DNA of 64,000 nucleotides from assembly GCA_013360295.1 (NCBI GenBank), contig JABWCL010000017.1:1-64000 (forward strand), in the 5' to 3' direction. This document shows positions 8,056 to 16,620 of the stretch, piece by piece. Origin of the DNA: Ignavibacteriaceae bacterium. GTDB taxonomy: Bacteria > Bacteroidota > Ignavibacteria > Ignavibacteriales > Ignavibacteriaceae. Each line of letters opens with the position of its first letter. Within the stretch, counting starts at the first letter, position 1. The notes under the pieces are model-generated. The model searched no databases and was not told where the DNA came from. It saw only the letters and a list, made by a program, of their open reading frames with translations. Both the position numbers and the translations under genes were made by a program.

Positions 8056-10524
8056 ATGGCAAAGAAGGAATCCGGAAAAACTAATAACAAACAGGAAAAA
8101 GATTATTTTGTATTAACGGAAGAACATAAACGTTACCTTTCCGGCCTCTTTCTTTTTCTCTTTTCACTGCTGATCTTTCTCTCGATAGTCACGTTCTCAC
8201 GTGCCGATGAAGGATTCCTGAACTTCAGAACCACCGACGTATTCACGCCGCAGGAAGGGAAACCTTCAAACCTGCTTGGAATAGCAGGTGCGTATATGGC
8301 TTACTTCTTTGTAAGGCTTACCATCGGATATTTCTCAGTGGTCTTCCCTGCCATATTCTTCTTCTTCGCGATCTCCTTCTTTAAGGAAATCAACAGCCGT
8401 ATTAAAATCTATTCCGTCATTTTCTTCCTTCTTTCCGGCCTGCTGTTCAGCACACTTTTTGGCGTCCTCAGGATTGAATTTGATTTCCTCCGGGATTATT
8501 ATGAATTAAGCGGAAACATAGGCCAGTACACGGGAACAGTTCTTGATAATGTGCTTGGCGGCTTTGCCTCGACGCTTATACTTATAACCCTCATTATCGT
8601 TCTGATTGTATTTACATTTAATATCAGGATATCTAATATCGTAGAATCACTGCAGTCCGGCTTGCAGGGATTAAGAGAAAAAGGGGAGAGTGAAGATGCG
8701 GAGGAAGGCGGGGATGAAAAGCTTGAGAAAGAAAAAGATAATAAGCCGGCCAAAGAGGCGAAACCAAAAAATGGTAAAACTCCTGTCATTCCCGTAAAAA
8801 CTACTGAGCAAGAAGAAGAGGAGAAAAAGGAGACACAGATCCGCATCTCAAGGAAAGAGGAAGCCTTAAAGCAGGAAAAAACTGTTCCGGAACCTAAAGC
8901 CGCTGCTGCTGCATCCGGCTTAGCATCCGGCGCTTTCTCTTCAGCTTCCGCGGAAGTTAAAAGCGATGATGTTCCGGTGAACCCTGTCGCCAGAGATGAG
9001 GAAATTAAACTTCCTGATCAGTGGGAAGAAAAAATTTCTTACAAACGTTATGACCTGGAGAGGCTTAATGCCCCTCCGAAAGAAGATAACCTTGTAGTAG
9101 ACTCCGAACTGCAGAAGAACGCCGCTCAGCTTAAAGATAAACTCGCGATGTTCGATATTGAAATTGAGGATATTAACGTCAGGCCTGGCCCGGTCATAAC
9201 TCTTTATGAGCTGAAACCCGCGCCGGGAGTGAAGATCAGTAAGATAGTTTCGCTTGAACACGATATCGCTCTCGCGCTTGCCGCGAGGGGAATAAGGATT
9301 ATCGCTCCGATCCCGGGTAAAAGCGTGATCGGCGTTGAGATACCTAATTCCAACAGATCACTTGTAGTTGCAAAACAGGTGCTCCCGGAACTGGATAAAA
9401 AGAAGTTTGAAGTCCCGCTCGCGCTCGGCAAGGATATCGCCGGTGATATTTACGTGGCCGACCTTGTGAAAATGCCGCATCTGCTTATCGCGGGTTCAAC
9501 CGGCAGCGGAAAGAGTGTCGGGGTGAATATGATGATTTCCAGTATCTTATATGCAAAGCATCCGAGTGAAGTTAAATTCGCGATTATAGACCCGAAAAAA
9601 ATTGAATTAACATCTTATCATAAACTGCGCAATCATTACCTCGCAGTTTGCCCTGATCTTGATGAGGATATCGCCACAAACGCCACCAACGCGGTTATAC
9701 TGCTGAAGTCAATCACAATTGAGCTTGACCGCAGGCTCGATAAACTTGCACGAATGGGAGCCAAGAATATCGGTGAGTATAATCATCGGATCGAAGGAAT
9801 AAGAAAACCTGAAGCGCTGCAGGGCGATATGAAGCATTTCAAAATGCCTTATATTATTGTTATTGTAGACGAGCTTGCAGACCTAATGATCACTTCCGGT
9901 AAGGAAGTTGAAGAACCGATCTGCCGCCTCGCTCAGATGGCTCGTGCGGTAGGCATTCACCTGATAATCGCCACACAGCGTCCTTCTGTTAATGTTATTA
10001 CAGGCGTAATTAAAGCCAATTTTAACAGTCGGATTGCGTACCAGGTCGCCACTAAAATTGATTCACGCACAATACTGGATATGAACGGCGCCGAGCAACT
10101 TATCGGTCACGGTGATATGCTGTTTATGCCGCCGGGTTCGCCAAAGCCTTTGCGTATCCAGAACGCTTATATATCCACCGATGAAATTGACTATATAACA
10201 AATCATATCTATTCACAGAAGGGATATTCCAAACCATATTATCTTCCTTCGGTTGTGGAAGGTAAAGGTTCACTCAGCAATGGTGACTACAACGAAGCCC
10301 TTGATCCTCTCTTTGAAGATGCCGCGCGCATTGTTGTATCGAATCAGCAGGGAAGCGTATCTTTATTGCAGAGAAGGCTTAAACTTGGTTACTCCCGCGC
10401 CGCAAGAATAGTTGACCAGCTTGAAGTTGCTAAGATTGTTGGCCCGAACGACGGCAGTAAAGCGCGTGAAGTACTGGTAAATGAAGAACAGCTTGAGGCT
10501 GTTTTGCGGCAGTTGATGAGGTAA
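8056..10524 (+). CDS. ftsK: DNA translocase FtsK/SpoIIIE
   Basis: An 822-residue septal DNA pump that moves chromosome ends and helps Xer recombination at division. Four or five transmembrane segments (about residues 27-190) are followed by a charged, Lys/Glu/Ala/Pro-rich linker (about 205-310) and the RecA-like motor. Walker A GSTGSGKS is residues 480-487; the Walker B acidic pair is D605-E606 in VDELADL. A winged-helix gamma domain follows (about 755-822) with the LLQRRLKLGYSRA motif that reads polar KOPS-like sequences. The ATG at 8056 fits the family. A XerD partner is encoded at 33651 in this window. Confidence 0.97.
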   Translation: MAKKESGKTNNKQEKDYFVLTEEHKRYLSGLFLFLFSLLIFLSIVTFSRADEGFLNFRTTDVFTPQEGKPSNLLGIAGAYMAYFFVRLTIGYFSVVFPAIFFFFAISFFKEINSRIKIYSVIFFLLSGLLFSTLFGVLRIEFDFLRDYYELSGNIGQYTGTVLDNVLGGFASTLILITLIIVLIVFTFNIRISNIVESLQSGLQGLREKGESEDAEEGGDEKLEKEKDNKPAKEAKPKNGKTPVIPVKTTEQEEEEKKETQIRISRKEEALKQEKTVPEPKAAAAASGLASGAFSSASAEVKSDDVPVNPVARDEEIKLPDQWEEKISYKRYDLERLNAPPKEDNLVVDSELQKNAAQLKDKLAMFDIEIEDINVRPGPVITLYELKPAPGVKISKIVSLEHDIALALAARGIRIIAPIPGKSVIGVEIPNSNRSLVVAKQVLPELDKKKFEVPLALGKDIAGDIYVADLVKMPHLLIAGSTGSGKSVGVNMMISSILYAKHPSEVKFAIIDPKKIELTSYHKLRNHYLAVCPDLDEDIATNATNAVILLKSITIELDRRLDKLARMGAKNIGEYNHRIEGIRKPEALQGDMKHFKMPYIIVIVDELADLMITSGKEVEEPICRLAQMARAVGIHLIIATQRPSVNVITGVIKANFNSRIAYQVATKIDSRTILDMNGAEQLIGHGDMLFMPPGSPKPLRIQNAYISTDEIDYITNHIYSQKGYSKPYYLPSVVEGKGSLSNGDYNEALDPLFEDAARIVVSNQQGSVSLLQRRLKLGYSRAARIVDQLEVAKIVGPNDGSKAREVLVNEEQLEAVLRQLMR

Positions 10525-10525
10525 A

Positions 10526-11116
10526 ATGATTATTTTTGCAAGAGTGTTTGTAATCCTGGTGTCTTTAATTGCGACTGCATATCCACAGACAAAACTTTCA
10601 GACCTTCAGTCTAAATTCAATGCTCTTCGCAACTTCCGCGTGAATTTTGTGCAGGTGCAGAACGGAAAAGAAGTGCTTAAAGGCGTGTTTTACTACAGGA
10701 ACGACGGAAGCATGCGGCTCGAAATGAGTAATTATGAAATGATTACCGATGGCAAGACCGTTTGGAATTACAGTAAAAAGCAGAACAAGGTTATCATCAG
10801 CGACTTTAACGAACAGGATGCTTCAATGCTTTCGATCAGCAAGGTCATTAATGATTATCCCACAAAGTGTGAAGTAACCGAAACAACGCTTGACGGGAAA
10901 TCGGGTATCAGGTTAGTCCCGAAAGATAATTCGCTAAATTTCTCCGAAGCTTTTATAATCCCCTCCGGTGACGGGCTTGTGGGTACAATGAAAATTCAGT
11001 CAGGTACTTCTCTTTTTGAAGTGAGGCTATCCGGTTACCAGACAAATATAGACCTCTCGAATAACCTCTTTACATTCACTCCCTCTGAAAGGATCAGGGT
11101 AATTGACCTCAGATAG
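10526..11116 (+). CDS. lolA: Outer-membrane lipoprotein carrier LolA
   Basis: A 196-residue periplasmic chaperone that shuttles lipoproteins to the outer membrane. An N-terminal signal peptide (cleavage near residue 20) is followed by the LolA beta-sheet pattern: LQSKFNALRNFRVNFVQV, then GVFYYRNDGSMRLE and TDGKTVWNYSKK. The start lies one base after ftsK, as in many bacteria where lolA follows ftsK. Its presence is evidence of a diderm envelope. The last 14 bases overlap the next gene. Confidence 0.9.
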   Translation: MIIFARVFVILVSLIATAYPQTKLSDLQSKFNALRNFRVNFVQVQNGKEVLKGVFYYRNDGSMRLEMSNYEMITDGKTVWNYSKKQNKVIISDFNEQDASMLSISKVINDYPTKCEVTETTLDGKSGIRLVPKDNSLNFSEAFIIPSGDGLVGTMKIQSGTSLFEVRLSGYQTNIDLSNNLFTFTPSERIRVIDLR

Positions 11117-12149
11117 TGGTTTAAGGAAATTCACGCTAAAGAATATTACGGGATTCCTTATTACCATAGGGCTGACTGTCTTATTTGTTTTTATCGCGTT
11201 TTACGGTATTGACCTGGATAAACTTCTTGAATATATCGGACACGCGTCTTTATTCTGGATCCTGGTTTTTGTTGTCCTTTCTTTGCTCTCCCATTATTTC
11301 AGAGCTGTAAGGTGGAAGGTGATCCTGAATAATATAAAACCGGGTATCTCTTCCTTTCATCTGTTTAATTCTGTGATGCTTGGTTACGGAGTTAACAATA
11401 TTATTCCGCGACTTGGAGAGATAAGCAGGGCGGTTTCGATCGGATACACGGAGCAAATTTCGCGCACATCAGTACTTGGCACTATCGTTATTGAACGCGT
11501 ACTTGATATACTTTTATTTGGCGCTGCCGTGCTAATCAGCCTTGTAATCTACAACGGCAGTATAAGTTATTCACTTCCGTGGTTAAATTCGCTTCTTATC
11601 ACCGGAAGCGTGAGTATCGGCGCGATACTGGCGGTGATTTTCTTCCTGGTTAAATACAAAGAAAAATATATCACTAAGCTTTTCCCGGGTAAGTTCGGCA
11701 CTAAGCTCAGCGGGATTTTCTTAAAACTTATATCGGGATTAAGCAGCCTCCGCGGAACAAAAAATTATTTCTATGCCGCGCTCACAAGCATTATGATAAT
11801 GGTCCTTTACGCTCTTACTTCATACGCGGGCTTCCGGGCATTAGATATCCGGTACAGCGGAAATTATTTCGAGATGGCCTGGGTGGTTATGAGTATCGGT
11901 GCAATTGGCGTAATGATCCCTACTCCGGGCGGAATAGGGTCTTATCATACAATAACAAAAGCCGTTATGGTTACGCTTTACGGAATTGATCCCGTCGCGT
12001 CGCTCGCTTTCGCGACTGTAACACACGGTATCTCTTACCTTACACAGGTAGGGTCGGCAATAGTAGTGTTCTTCTATCTCCGCCACCGCGATGAGACTTT
12101 TACGTTTTCCAATTTACTTTCAGTAAACAATAACAGCAGCCAGGAATGA
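11103..12149 (+). CDS. Flippase-like membrane protein (lysylphosphatidylglycerol synthase TM domain / UPF0104)
   Basis: A 348-residue integral membrane protein with about eight hydrophobic segments. The pattern RAVRWKVIL near residue 65, then GYGVNNIIPRLGE and IVIERVLDIL, and the late MIPTPGGIGSYH motif are the marks of the UPF0104/YbhN-AglD group. Members resemble the membrane half of MprF and are often called flippase-like, but the substrate is unknown. The start is TTG at 11103, overlapping lolA by 14 bases. No better start retains the first transmembrane segment. Confidence 0.85.
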   Translation: MTSDSGLRKFTLKNITGFLITIGLTVLFVFIAFYGIDLDKLLEYIGHASLFWILVFVVLSLLSHYFRAVRWKVILNNIKPGISSFHLFNSVMLGYGVNNIIPRLGEISRAVSIGYTEQISRTSVLGTIVIERVLDILLFGAAVLISLVIYNGSISYSLPWLNSLLITGSVSIGAILAVIFFLVKYKEKYITKLFPGKFGTKLSGIFLKLISGLSSLRGTKNYFYAALTSIMIMVLYALTSYAGFRALDIRYSGNYFEMAWVVMSIGAIGVMIPTPGGIGSYHTITKAVMVTLYGIDPVASLAFATVTHGISYLTQVGSAIVVFFYLRHRDETFTFSNLLSVNNNSSQE

Positions 12150-12784
12150 AAACATTTTTCCTTTTAACGGTACTCTCCGTTTCACTTCACGCGCAGATAT
12201 TTGTACGAGGCAGTATGGGCCTTAATTTCGTGAACATGTCTCCGGTAAGAGACTATCTGAATGAGAACTATGCGCCTGCTAATGATCAGGCTGGCTCTTT
12301 TAATTCTGCTGTTGAATTCGGCGGTGAAGCCGGCTATCATTTCGACGGATACGATATTGCTCTTGAAGGCGTTTATGAATTCAGCAGTTTTACATACAGC
12401 CTGGGATACGCGCAATACACTTTCGACTATACTATTTTCAAACCCTCCCTTATCTATTATAAGAGGATTGATGGGCAGGGATATTTTTTCAGGCTTGGCG
12501 GAGGAATCGGGCCCAGGCTTGTTACCGTTGAAGAAACCAAGCCGCCGGTAACTACTCCCGTTAAATACACATCCACGGGATTCGGAATAGTGATAGCAGC
12601 GAGCGGGAATACTATGCTCGCTAAGAACACATACATCTACATAGCAGGTGATCTGCGCTACGATTTAAATGGCGAACCCGAAAACGAGAGCGGCGTAAAG
12701 ATACAGTCAAGATTCAGGGCGGAGAATATTAGTTTGAATTCTCTTTCTGCCGGAATCAAATTAGGCATAACATATAATTTTTAA
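12146..12784 (+). CDS. Secreted protein, probable small outer-membrane beta-barrel
   Basis: A 212-residue protein with a clean signal peptide (residues 1-17, ending LHAQ). The rest alternates polar and aromatic/hydrophobic residues in short beta-strand-like segments and ends GIKLGITYNF, with a C-terminal Phe as in outer-membrane barrels. Weak resemblance to OmpA-like or OMP_b-brl domains. The ATG overlaps the stop of the previous gene by four bases, which suggests translational coupling. No function can be assigned. Confidence 0.7.
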   Translation: MKTFFLLTVLSVSLHAQIFVRGSMGLNFVNMSPVRDYLNENYAPANDQAGSFNSAVEFGGEAGYHFDGYDIALEGVYEFSSFTYSLGYAQYTFDYTIFKPSLIYYKRIDGQGYFFRLGGGIGPRLVTVEETKPPVTTPVKYTSTGFGIVIAASGNTMLAKNTYIYIAGDLRYDLNGEPENESGVKIQSRFRAENISLNSLSAGIKLGITYNF

Positions 12785-12793
12785 GAGGCACAA

Positions 12794-13642
12794 TTGACAG
12801 TTTTAGAAGCAATAATCCTTGGCATTGTACAGGGATTTACGGAGTTCCTTCCGATAAGCAGCACCGGTCACTTAACACTCAGCGGCAAACTGATGGGACT
12901 GATATCAGAGGAAAGCCCGGAGAAGTGGACTGCATTTATCGCGATCATTCAGCTTGGCACAATGGTGTCAATCCTGGTTTACTTTTGGCGCGATATCCTT
13001 AATATTGTAAAGGATTTCCTGATCCAGAATCTTTTTAACAGAAGGAAATACTCCGAGCAGACACTCAATTCACGTTTAGGCTGGCTGATCATCGCCGGAA
13101 CTATACCGATAGTTGTTATCGGCCTTGGCTTTAAAGATATTATTGAAGGCGCACTCACGAAAAACCTTTACGTGATCTCGACAAGCCTAATCGTGCTGGC
13201 GATAATACTCGCTGTTGCCGAGAAGACCGCGAAGTTTAAATATGAGCTGAAGGACGTTAATCTTACCAGGGCGCTGATAGTTGGCTTTGCCCAGGCTGTG
13301 GCGCTTATTCCCGGTTCATCACGCTCGGGAACAACTATAACCGCGGGTTTATTTGTCGGTTTCAACAGGGAAACCGCGGCGAGGTTTTCTTTCCTTCTCA
13401 GCATTCCGGCAATACTCGCTAGCGGCCTGCTTCAGTTGAAAGAAGCTCTTCCGTACCTCAACGCTGACAGTTCACTTACGCTGGTTATTGCTACAGTTGT
13501 GTCTGCTCTCAGCGGCTGGCTGGCGATTGATTTCCTGCTCAAATTTTTACGTAAGTACTCAACTTTTATATTTATATATTACAGAATATTGCTCGGTATA
13601 ATAATTTTATCTTTACTTTATTCTGGATACATTCAACCATAA
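12794..13642 (+). CDS. uppP: Undecaprenyl-diphosphatase
   Basis: UppP (BacA) removes a phosphate from undecaprenyl pyrophosphate so that the lipid carrier can be reused for peptidoglycan and O-antigen synthesis. The 282-residue membrane protein has both catalytic motifs: EFLPISSTGHL at residue 17 and PGSSRSGTT near residue 173. The start is TTG at 12794, with a modest AGAGG site upstream. The carrier it recycles is the one used by the glycan genes at 36-48 kb. Confidence 0.96.
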   Translation: MTVLEAIILGIVQGFTEFLPISSTGHLTLSGKLMGLISEESPEKWTAFIAIIQLGTMVSILVYFWRDILNIVKDFLIQNLFNRRKYSEQTLNSRLGWLIIAGTIPIVVIGLGFKDIIEGALTKNLYVISTSLIVLAIILAVAEKTAKFKYELKDVNLTRALIVGFAQAVALIPGSSRSGTTITAGLFVGFNRETAARFSFLLSIPAILASGLLQLKEALPYLNADSSLTLVIATVVSALSGWLAIDFLLKFLRKYSTFIFIYYRILLGIIILSLLYSGYIQP

Positions 13643-13657
13643 CAAGGATAATTATTA

Positions 13658-14245
13658 ATGATCAGGTTCTTATTCCTGTTTAACTTCTTATTTTTAACAA
13701 ACATTTTTTATGCACAAATTACAGTGAGTAATAGTATGGCAAACTTCACCCAGGATGATTCATTGTCTGTCGCGGTAATTAAGACCAACATGGGCACCAT
13801 AGAGATTGAACTATTTGAAAAACAAACACCAAAAACGGTTGAAAATTTCGCCGGGCTGGCTAATCAGAATTATTATGACAGCGTGATCTTTCACCGCGTT
13901 ATTGATAATTTTATGATTCAGGGCGGTGATCCGACCGGTACCGGCAGAGGCGGATTGTCTTTCTGGGGAAATAAATTCGAAGACGAGATCGTAAGCGAAT
14001 TAAGGCACGACGGGCCCGGAATTCTTTCGATGGCAAACGCCGGACCTAACACGAACGGAAGCCAGTTTTTCATTACTTTAGTCGCCACACCCTGGCTCGA
14101 CGGCAGGCATACAGTATTCGGCAAAGTAATTTCCGGTATGGAAGTTGTTTTCAATATCGGTAAAGTGCCGACGACAAAACCGGGTGACCGCCCCGTTAAC
14201 GATGTAGTTATGGAATCGGTCATTATCGAGAAGAGAAAAAGATAA
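13658..14245 (+). CDS. Secreted cyclophilin-type peptidyl-prolyl isomerase
   Basis: A 195-residue protein with an N-terminal signal peptide (about residues 1-20) and a bacterial cyclophilin domain. Diagnostic segments are [15 protein letters not shown], the GSQFFITL stretch and [11 protein letters not shown]. It should catalyse proline isomerisation in the periplasm. The stop TAA is in the same reading frame as the next gene, holA, which matters for the holA start (see there). Confidence 0.93.
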   Translation: MIRFLFLFNFLFLTNIFYAQITVSNSMANFTQDDSLSVAVIKTNMGTIEIELFEKQTPKTVENFAGLANQNYYDSVIFHRVIDNFMIQGGDPTGTGRGGLSFWGNKFEDEIVSELRHDGPGILSMANAGPNTNGSQFFITLVATPWLDGRHTVFGKVISGMEVVFNIGKVPTTKPGDRPVNDVVMESVIIEKRKR

Positions 14246-14251
14246 TCCTCC

Positions 14252-14266
14252 GGAGATACTGAGATC
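14252..14266 (+). promoter_or_regulatory. Shine-Dalgarno plus candidate AUC start of holA
   Basis: GGAG at 14252-14255 is followed eight bases later by ATC at 14264-14266, in frame with the conserved N-terminus of HolA. No ATG, GTG or TTG occurs in this frame between the upstream TAA (14243-14245) and position 14420. The spacing is ideal for initiation at the ATC. Confidence 0.5.
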
Positions 14267-15304
14267 AGCGGGAAAAATCCAAATATCAGCGCCGTCTACG
14301 GCCACATAAAAAGTAAAAAATTTCTTAAAACTTATTTTTTATACGGCGATGAAGCGCATTCGCTCAAGGAAGCCTCGTCGGCATTATATGCCGCGCTTAA
14401 AGAGTTAGCCGGGTCTGATATGGATTGTTACGAGTTTTCAGGTGAGGATAACCCTCTCGCGGAGGTGAAGGCTTGCGCTTCTGCTTTCCCGTTTTCAGGC
14501 GGCGTAAAGGCGATTCTCTACAAAGACTTTGAGAAAGTAAAAGATGATAAGCTTCTTGATGAATACCTGAAAGCAAATTATGATTTTACTCACCTGGTTA
14601 TTGTTAATTCGGGAATCATTAAATCGTTCGAGAAGGGATACCTTAAGGAACTAAAGAACAGGGACTGCGTATTCGAGGCTGCCAAACCAAGAGGCGCTGA
14701 CCTCCAGGAATGGATAATGCAAAGGGTGAGGCAGAACAATAAAACGATCACCAAAGAGGGAGCTTTGCTCCTGCTTGAGTTATGCGGTGATGAGCGCTTT
14801 ATGATAGAGATGCAGCTTGAAAAAATATTTGTATTCCTGGGCGATAAGCAGAACATCACCCCCGAAGTGATAATGGAGCTTTCTTCGGTTACCAAGCAGT
14901 ACCAGCTTTATGAACTTCACGCCGCGGTAGCCAAGAAAAACGGGGAGAAAATACTGCAGATCGGCTTTAATATGCTTGAGCGGGGAGAGTCGCTCATAGG
15001 TATGATCTCCTCTCTTAATAAATTCTTTATGAACCTTTTCAGGATGGGGGAATTGCTTAACGCCCGGAAGAATGATTTCGAAATTCAGAGGGAGCTTGGA
15101 ATCACGCCCAACACCCTCGCAAACTATAAAACCGCGCGGAATAATTACGGAGACGCTGAAATTATGAGAATTGCCTCCGCGCTTCTCTATGCAGACCTGA
15201 AATTGAAGACGGTGAGTCCGGATGAACTGGATATATTCACTTTTCTCGCCGGCGCGATAGTTGGCAAGGTTGACAGGGTATTTGACCAGGAATTCTTTTC
15301 CTGA
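14264..15304 (+). CDS. holA: DNA polymerase III delta subunit, probable AUC start
   Basis: HolA is the clamp-loader subunit that opens the beta clamp. The conserved N-terminal segment TYFLYGDEAHSLKEA lies upstream of the first canonical start (ATG 14420), so that start would remove an essential part of domain I. The frame is open back to the cyclophilin stop, with only ATC at 14264 placed behind a Shine-Dalgarno site. From there the protein has 346 residues, normal for HolA. The C-terminal region (LEKIFVFLG, LNKFFMNLFRMGEL) fits the family. Alternatives are a base change or sequence error at the start, or another non-AUG codon. The gene identity is firm; the exact start is inferred. Confidence 0.85.
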   Translation: MSGKNPNISAVYGHIKSKKFLKTYFLYGDEAHSLKEASSALYAALKELAGSDMDCYEFSGEDNPLAEVKACASAFPFSGGVKAILYKDFEKVKDDKLLDEYLKANYDFTHLVIVNSGIIKSFEKGYLKELKNRDCVFEAAKPRGADLQEWIMQRVRQNNKTITKEGALLLLELCGDERFMIEMQLEKIFVFLGDKQNITPEVIMELSSVTKQYQLYELHAAVAKKNGEKILQIGFNMLERGESLIGMISSLNKFFMNLFRMGELLNARKNDFEIQRELGITPNTLANYKTARNNYGDAEIMRIASALLYADLKLKTVSPDELDIFTFLAGAIVGKVDRVFDQEFFS

Positions 15305-15324
15305 TCTATTTTGTTATTTTTAAT

Positions 15325-15354
15325 GAAACTTTTTTTAACAATCGGTAGTATAAT
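15325..15354 (+). promoter_or_regulatory. Candidate promoter of the ECF sigma gene
   Basis: GAAACTT at 15325-15331 resembles the -35 element of ECF promoters, and TATAAT at 15349-15354 a sigma-70 -10 box. The expected transcription start falls on or next to the TTG start codon at 15360, which would give a leaderless message. Which of the two readings is right cannot be told from the sequence. Confidence 0.35.
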
Positions 15355-15359
15355 ATAAG

Positions 15360-15947
15360 TTGCCGGATAAGGCATTAGCAGATTTTACGGATGAAGAACT
15401 GATTCTCGAATTCCAGCGTACGGATAACGTCGCGGCGTTTGAGCAGTTGGTTGGCAGGTACAAAAACCCATTGATGAACTTCGTCTTCAGGTTCCTGGGT
15501 GATTATGAGCTTTCCGGCGATGTAGTGCAGGAAACGATGATCAAGGTTTACAGGAATAAGGATAGCTATAAGTCAATCGCTAAGTTTTCAACCTGGATAT
15601 ATACTATTGCCGGGAACCTTGCCAAAACCGAATTACAGCGGAGGAAGCGGAGGAAACTGGTTTCCCTCAGCCCCTCAGGCGACGACTCGGATCCGATCGA
15701 AATTCCCGACAAAGACGCCGGCCCCGAAGAACTCGCTGACGCCGGAATTAAAAATAAAATTATACAGGACGCATTGTTAAAAATATCTGAAGCATACCGT
15801 GAAGTTGTCATTCTCCGGGATATACAGGAGTTTAGCTACGAAGAAATCGCGGAGATGCTCGATATTACCGTCGGAACGGTTAAATCAAGGATTAACCGCG
15901 GCAGGGCACAGCTTCAGGAATTATTAAAAGATATTTATAAAGTTTAA
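15360..15947 (+). CDS. ECF-family RNA polymerase sigma factor
   Basis: A 195-residue sigma-70 family protein with region 2 (FEQLVGRYKNPLMNFVFRFLGD and KFSTWIYTIAGN) and region 4 (EVVILRDIQEFSYEEIAEML, then GTVKSRINRGRAQL). The linker between them is acidic and Pro-rich. The start is TTG at 15360, directly after an in-frame TAA at 15351, so no earlier start is possible. It is followed nine bases later by a gene for a membrane protein of anti-sigma layout. The regulon is not evident from the window. Confidence 0.93.
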   Translation: MPDKALADFTDEELILEFQRTDNVAAFEQLVGRYKNPLMNFVFRFLGDYELSGDVVQETMIKVYRNKDSYKSIAKFSTWIYTIAGNLAKTELQRRKRRKLVSLSPSGDDSDPIEIPDKDAGPEELADAGIKNKIIQDALLKISEAYREVVILRDIQEFSYEEIAEMLDITVGTVKSRINRGRAQLQELLKDIYKV

Positions 15948-15955
15948 GATCACGA

Positions 15956-16558
15956 ATGAGCAATCTTTACCACGAAGAAGATGAAAAATTTAAAGATGTG
16001 ATCAACGCCCTCAAAGGGCTTAAGAGAGTTGACGCGCCGGAAGATTTTGAATTAAATCTCTTCAGGGAGATCAATGCTCATAAACATCAGCGCAAAAGCA
16101 AACTCCTGTTCGGAGTCCTTCCCCGCTTTACACTTATTCCCGCTTCAGTTGTTTTCACTATACTGGTTGTTTCTGTGGTAATAATCTTCAATCAGACATC
16201 TGAAGTGGTCCCGCTAAAGCAGGAAAGTACTCTCCCGGAGGCAAAGACACCTCCTTCAATAGTAGAACCACGACCGGAAATTACTGATAAACAGACAGCT
16301 CCCGTTCAGGAACCAAAGACAGTCCGCCGCGAAGAATATACCGCTCCGCAGGAAAAGGAGATCACTTCAACTACCAGGGCAAAGAGCGAAACAAATACAA
16401 CAACCGCAATTGAGGCCGGAGAGAGCGGCGCGCCGGCAGTAACCTCTGATAATGTGGTGAGTACCGCAAAGCGATCCGATTCCACGGTTGCTATTGAAAA
16501 AGCAGGTAAAGTGAGCAGGAAGGATACGCTTAAGAAAAAGAAAGAGGATAAGAAATAA
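15956..16558 (+). CDS. Probable membrane anti-sigma factor
   Basis: A 200-residue protein with a cytoplasmic N-terminal part (1-57, charged, with APEDFELNLFREI like many anti-sigma N-termini), one transmembrane helix at about 58-79, and a low-complexity Thr/Pro/Glu/Lys-rich outer part (80-200). It lacks the HxxxCxxC zinc motif of ZAS anti-sigma proteins. Position directly downstream of the ECF sigma gene is the main evidence for function. The C-terminus is lysine-rich. It could instead be an unrelated membrane protein. Confidence 0.6.
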   Translation: MSNLYHEEDEKFKDVINALKGLKRVDAPEDFELNLFREINAHKHQRKSKLLFGVLPRFTLIPASVVFTILVVSVVIIFNQTSEVVPLKQESTLPEAKTPPSIVEPRPEITDKQTAPVQEPKTVRREEYTAPQEKEITSTTRAKSETNTTTAIEAGESGAPAVTSDNVVSTAKRSDSTVAIEKAGKVSRKDTLKKKKEDKK

Positions 16559-16620
16559 GGTTCATCCTCTCTCCCGAAAATTTTCCTGCCTCAAATAACC
16601 GACACTCCGTTAACCAGAAT

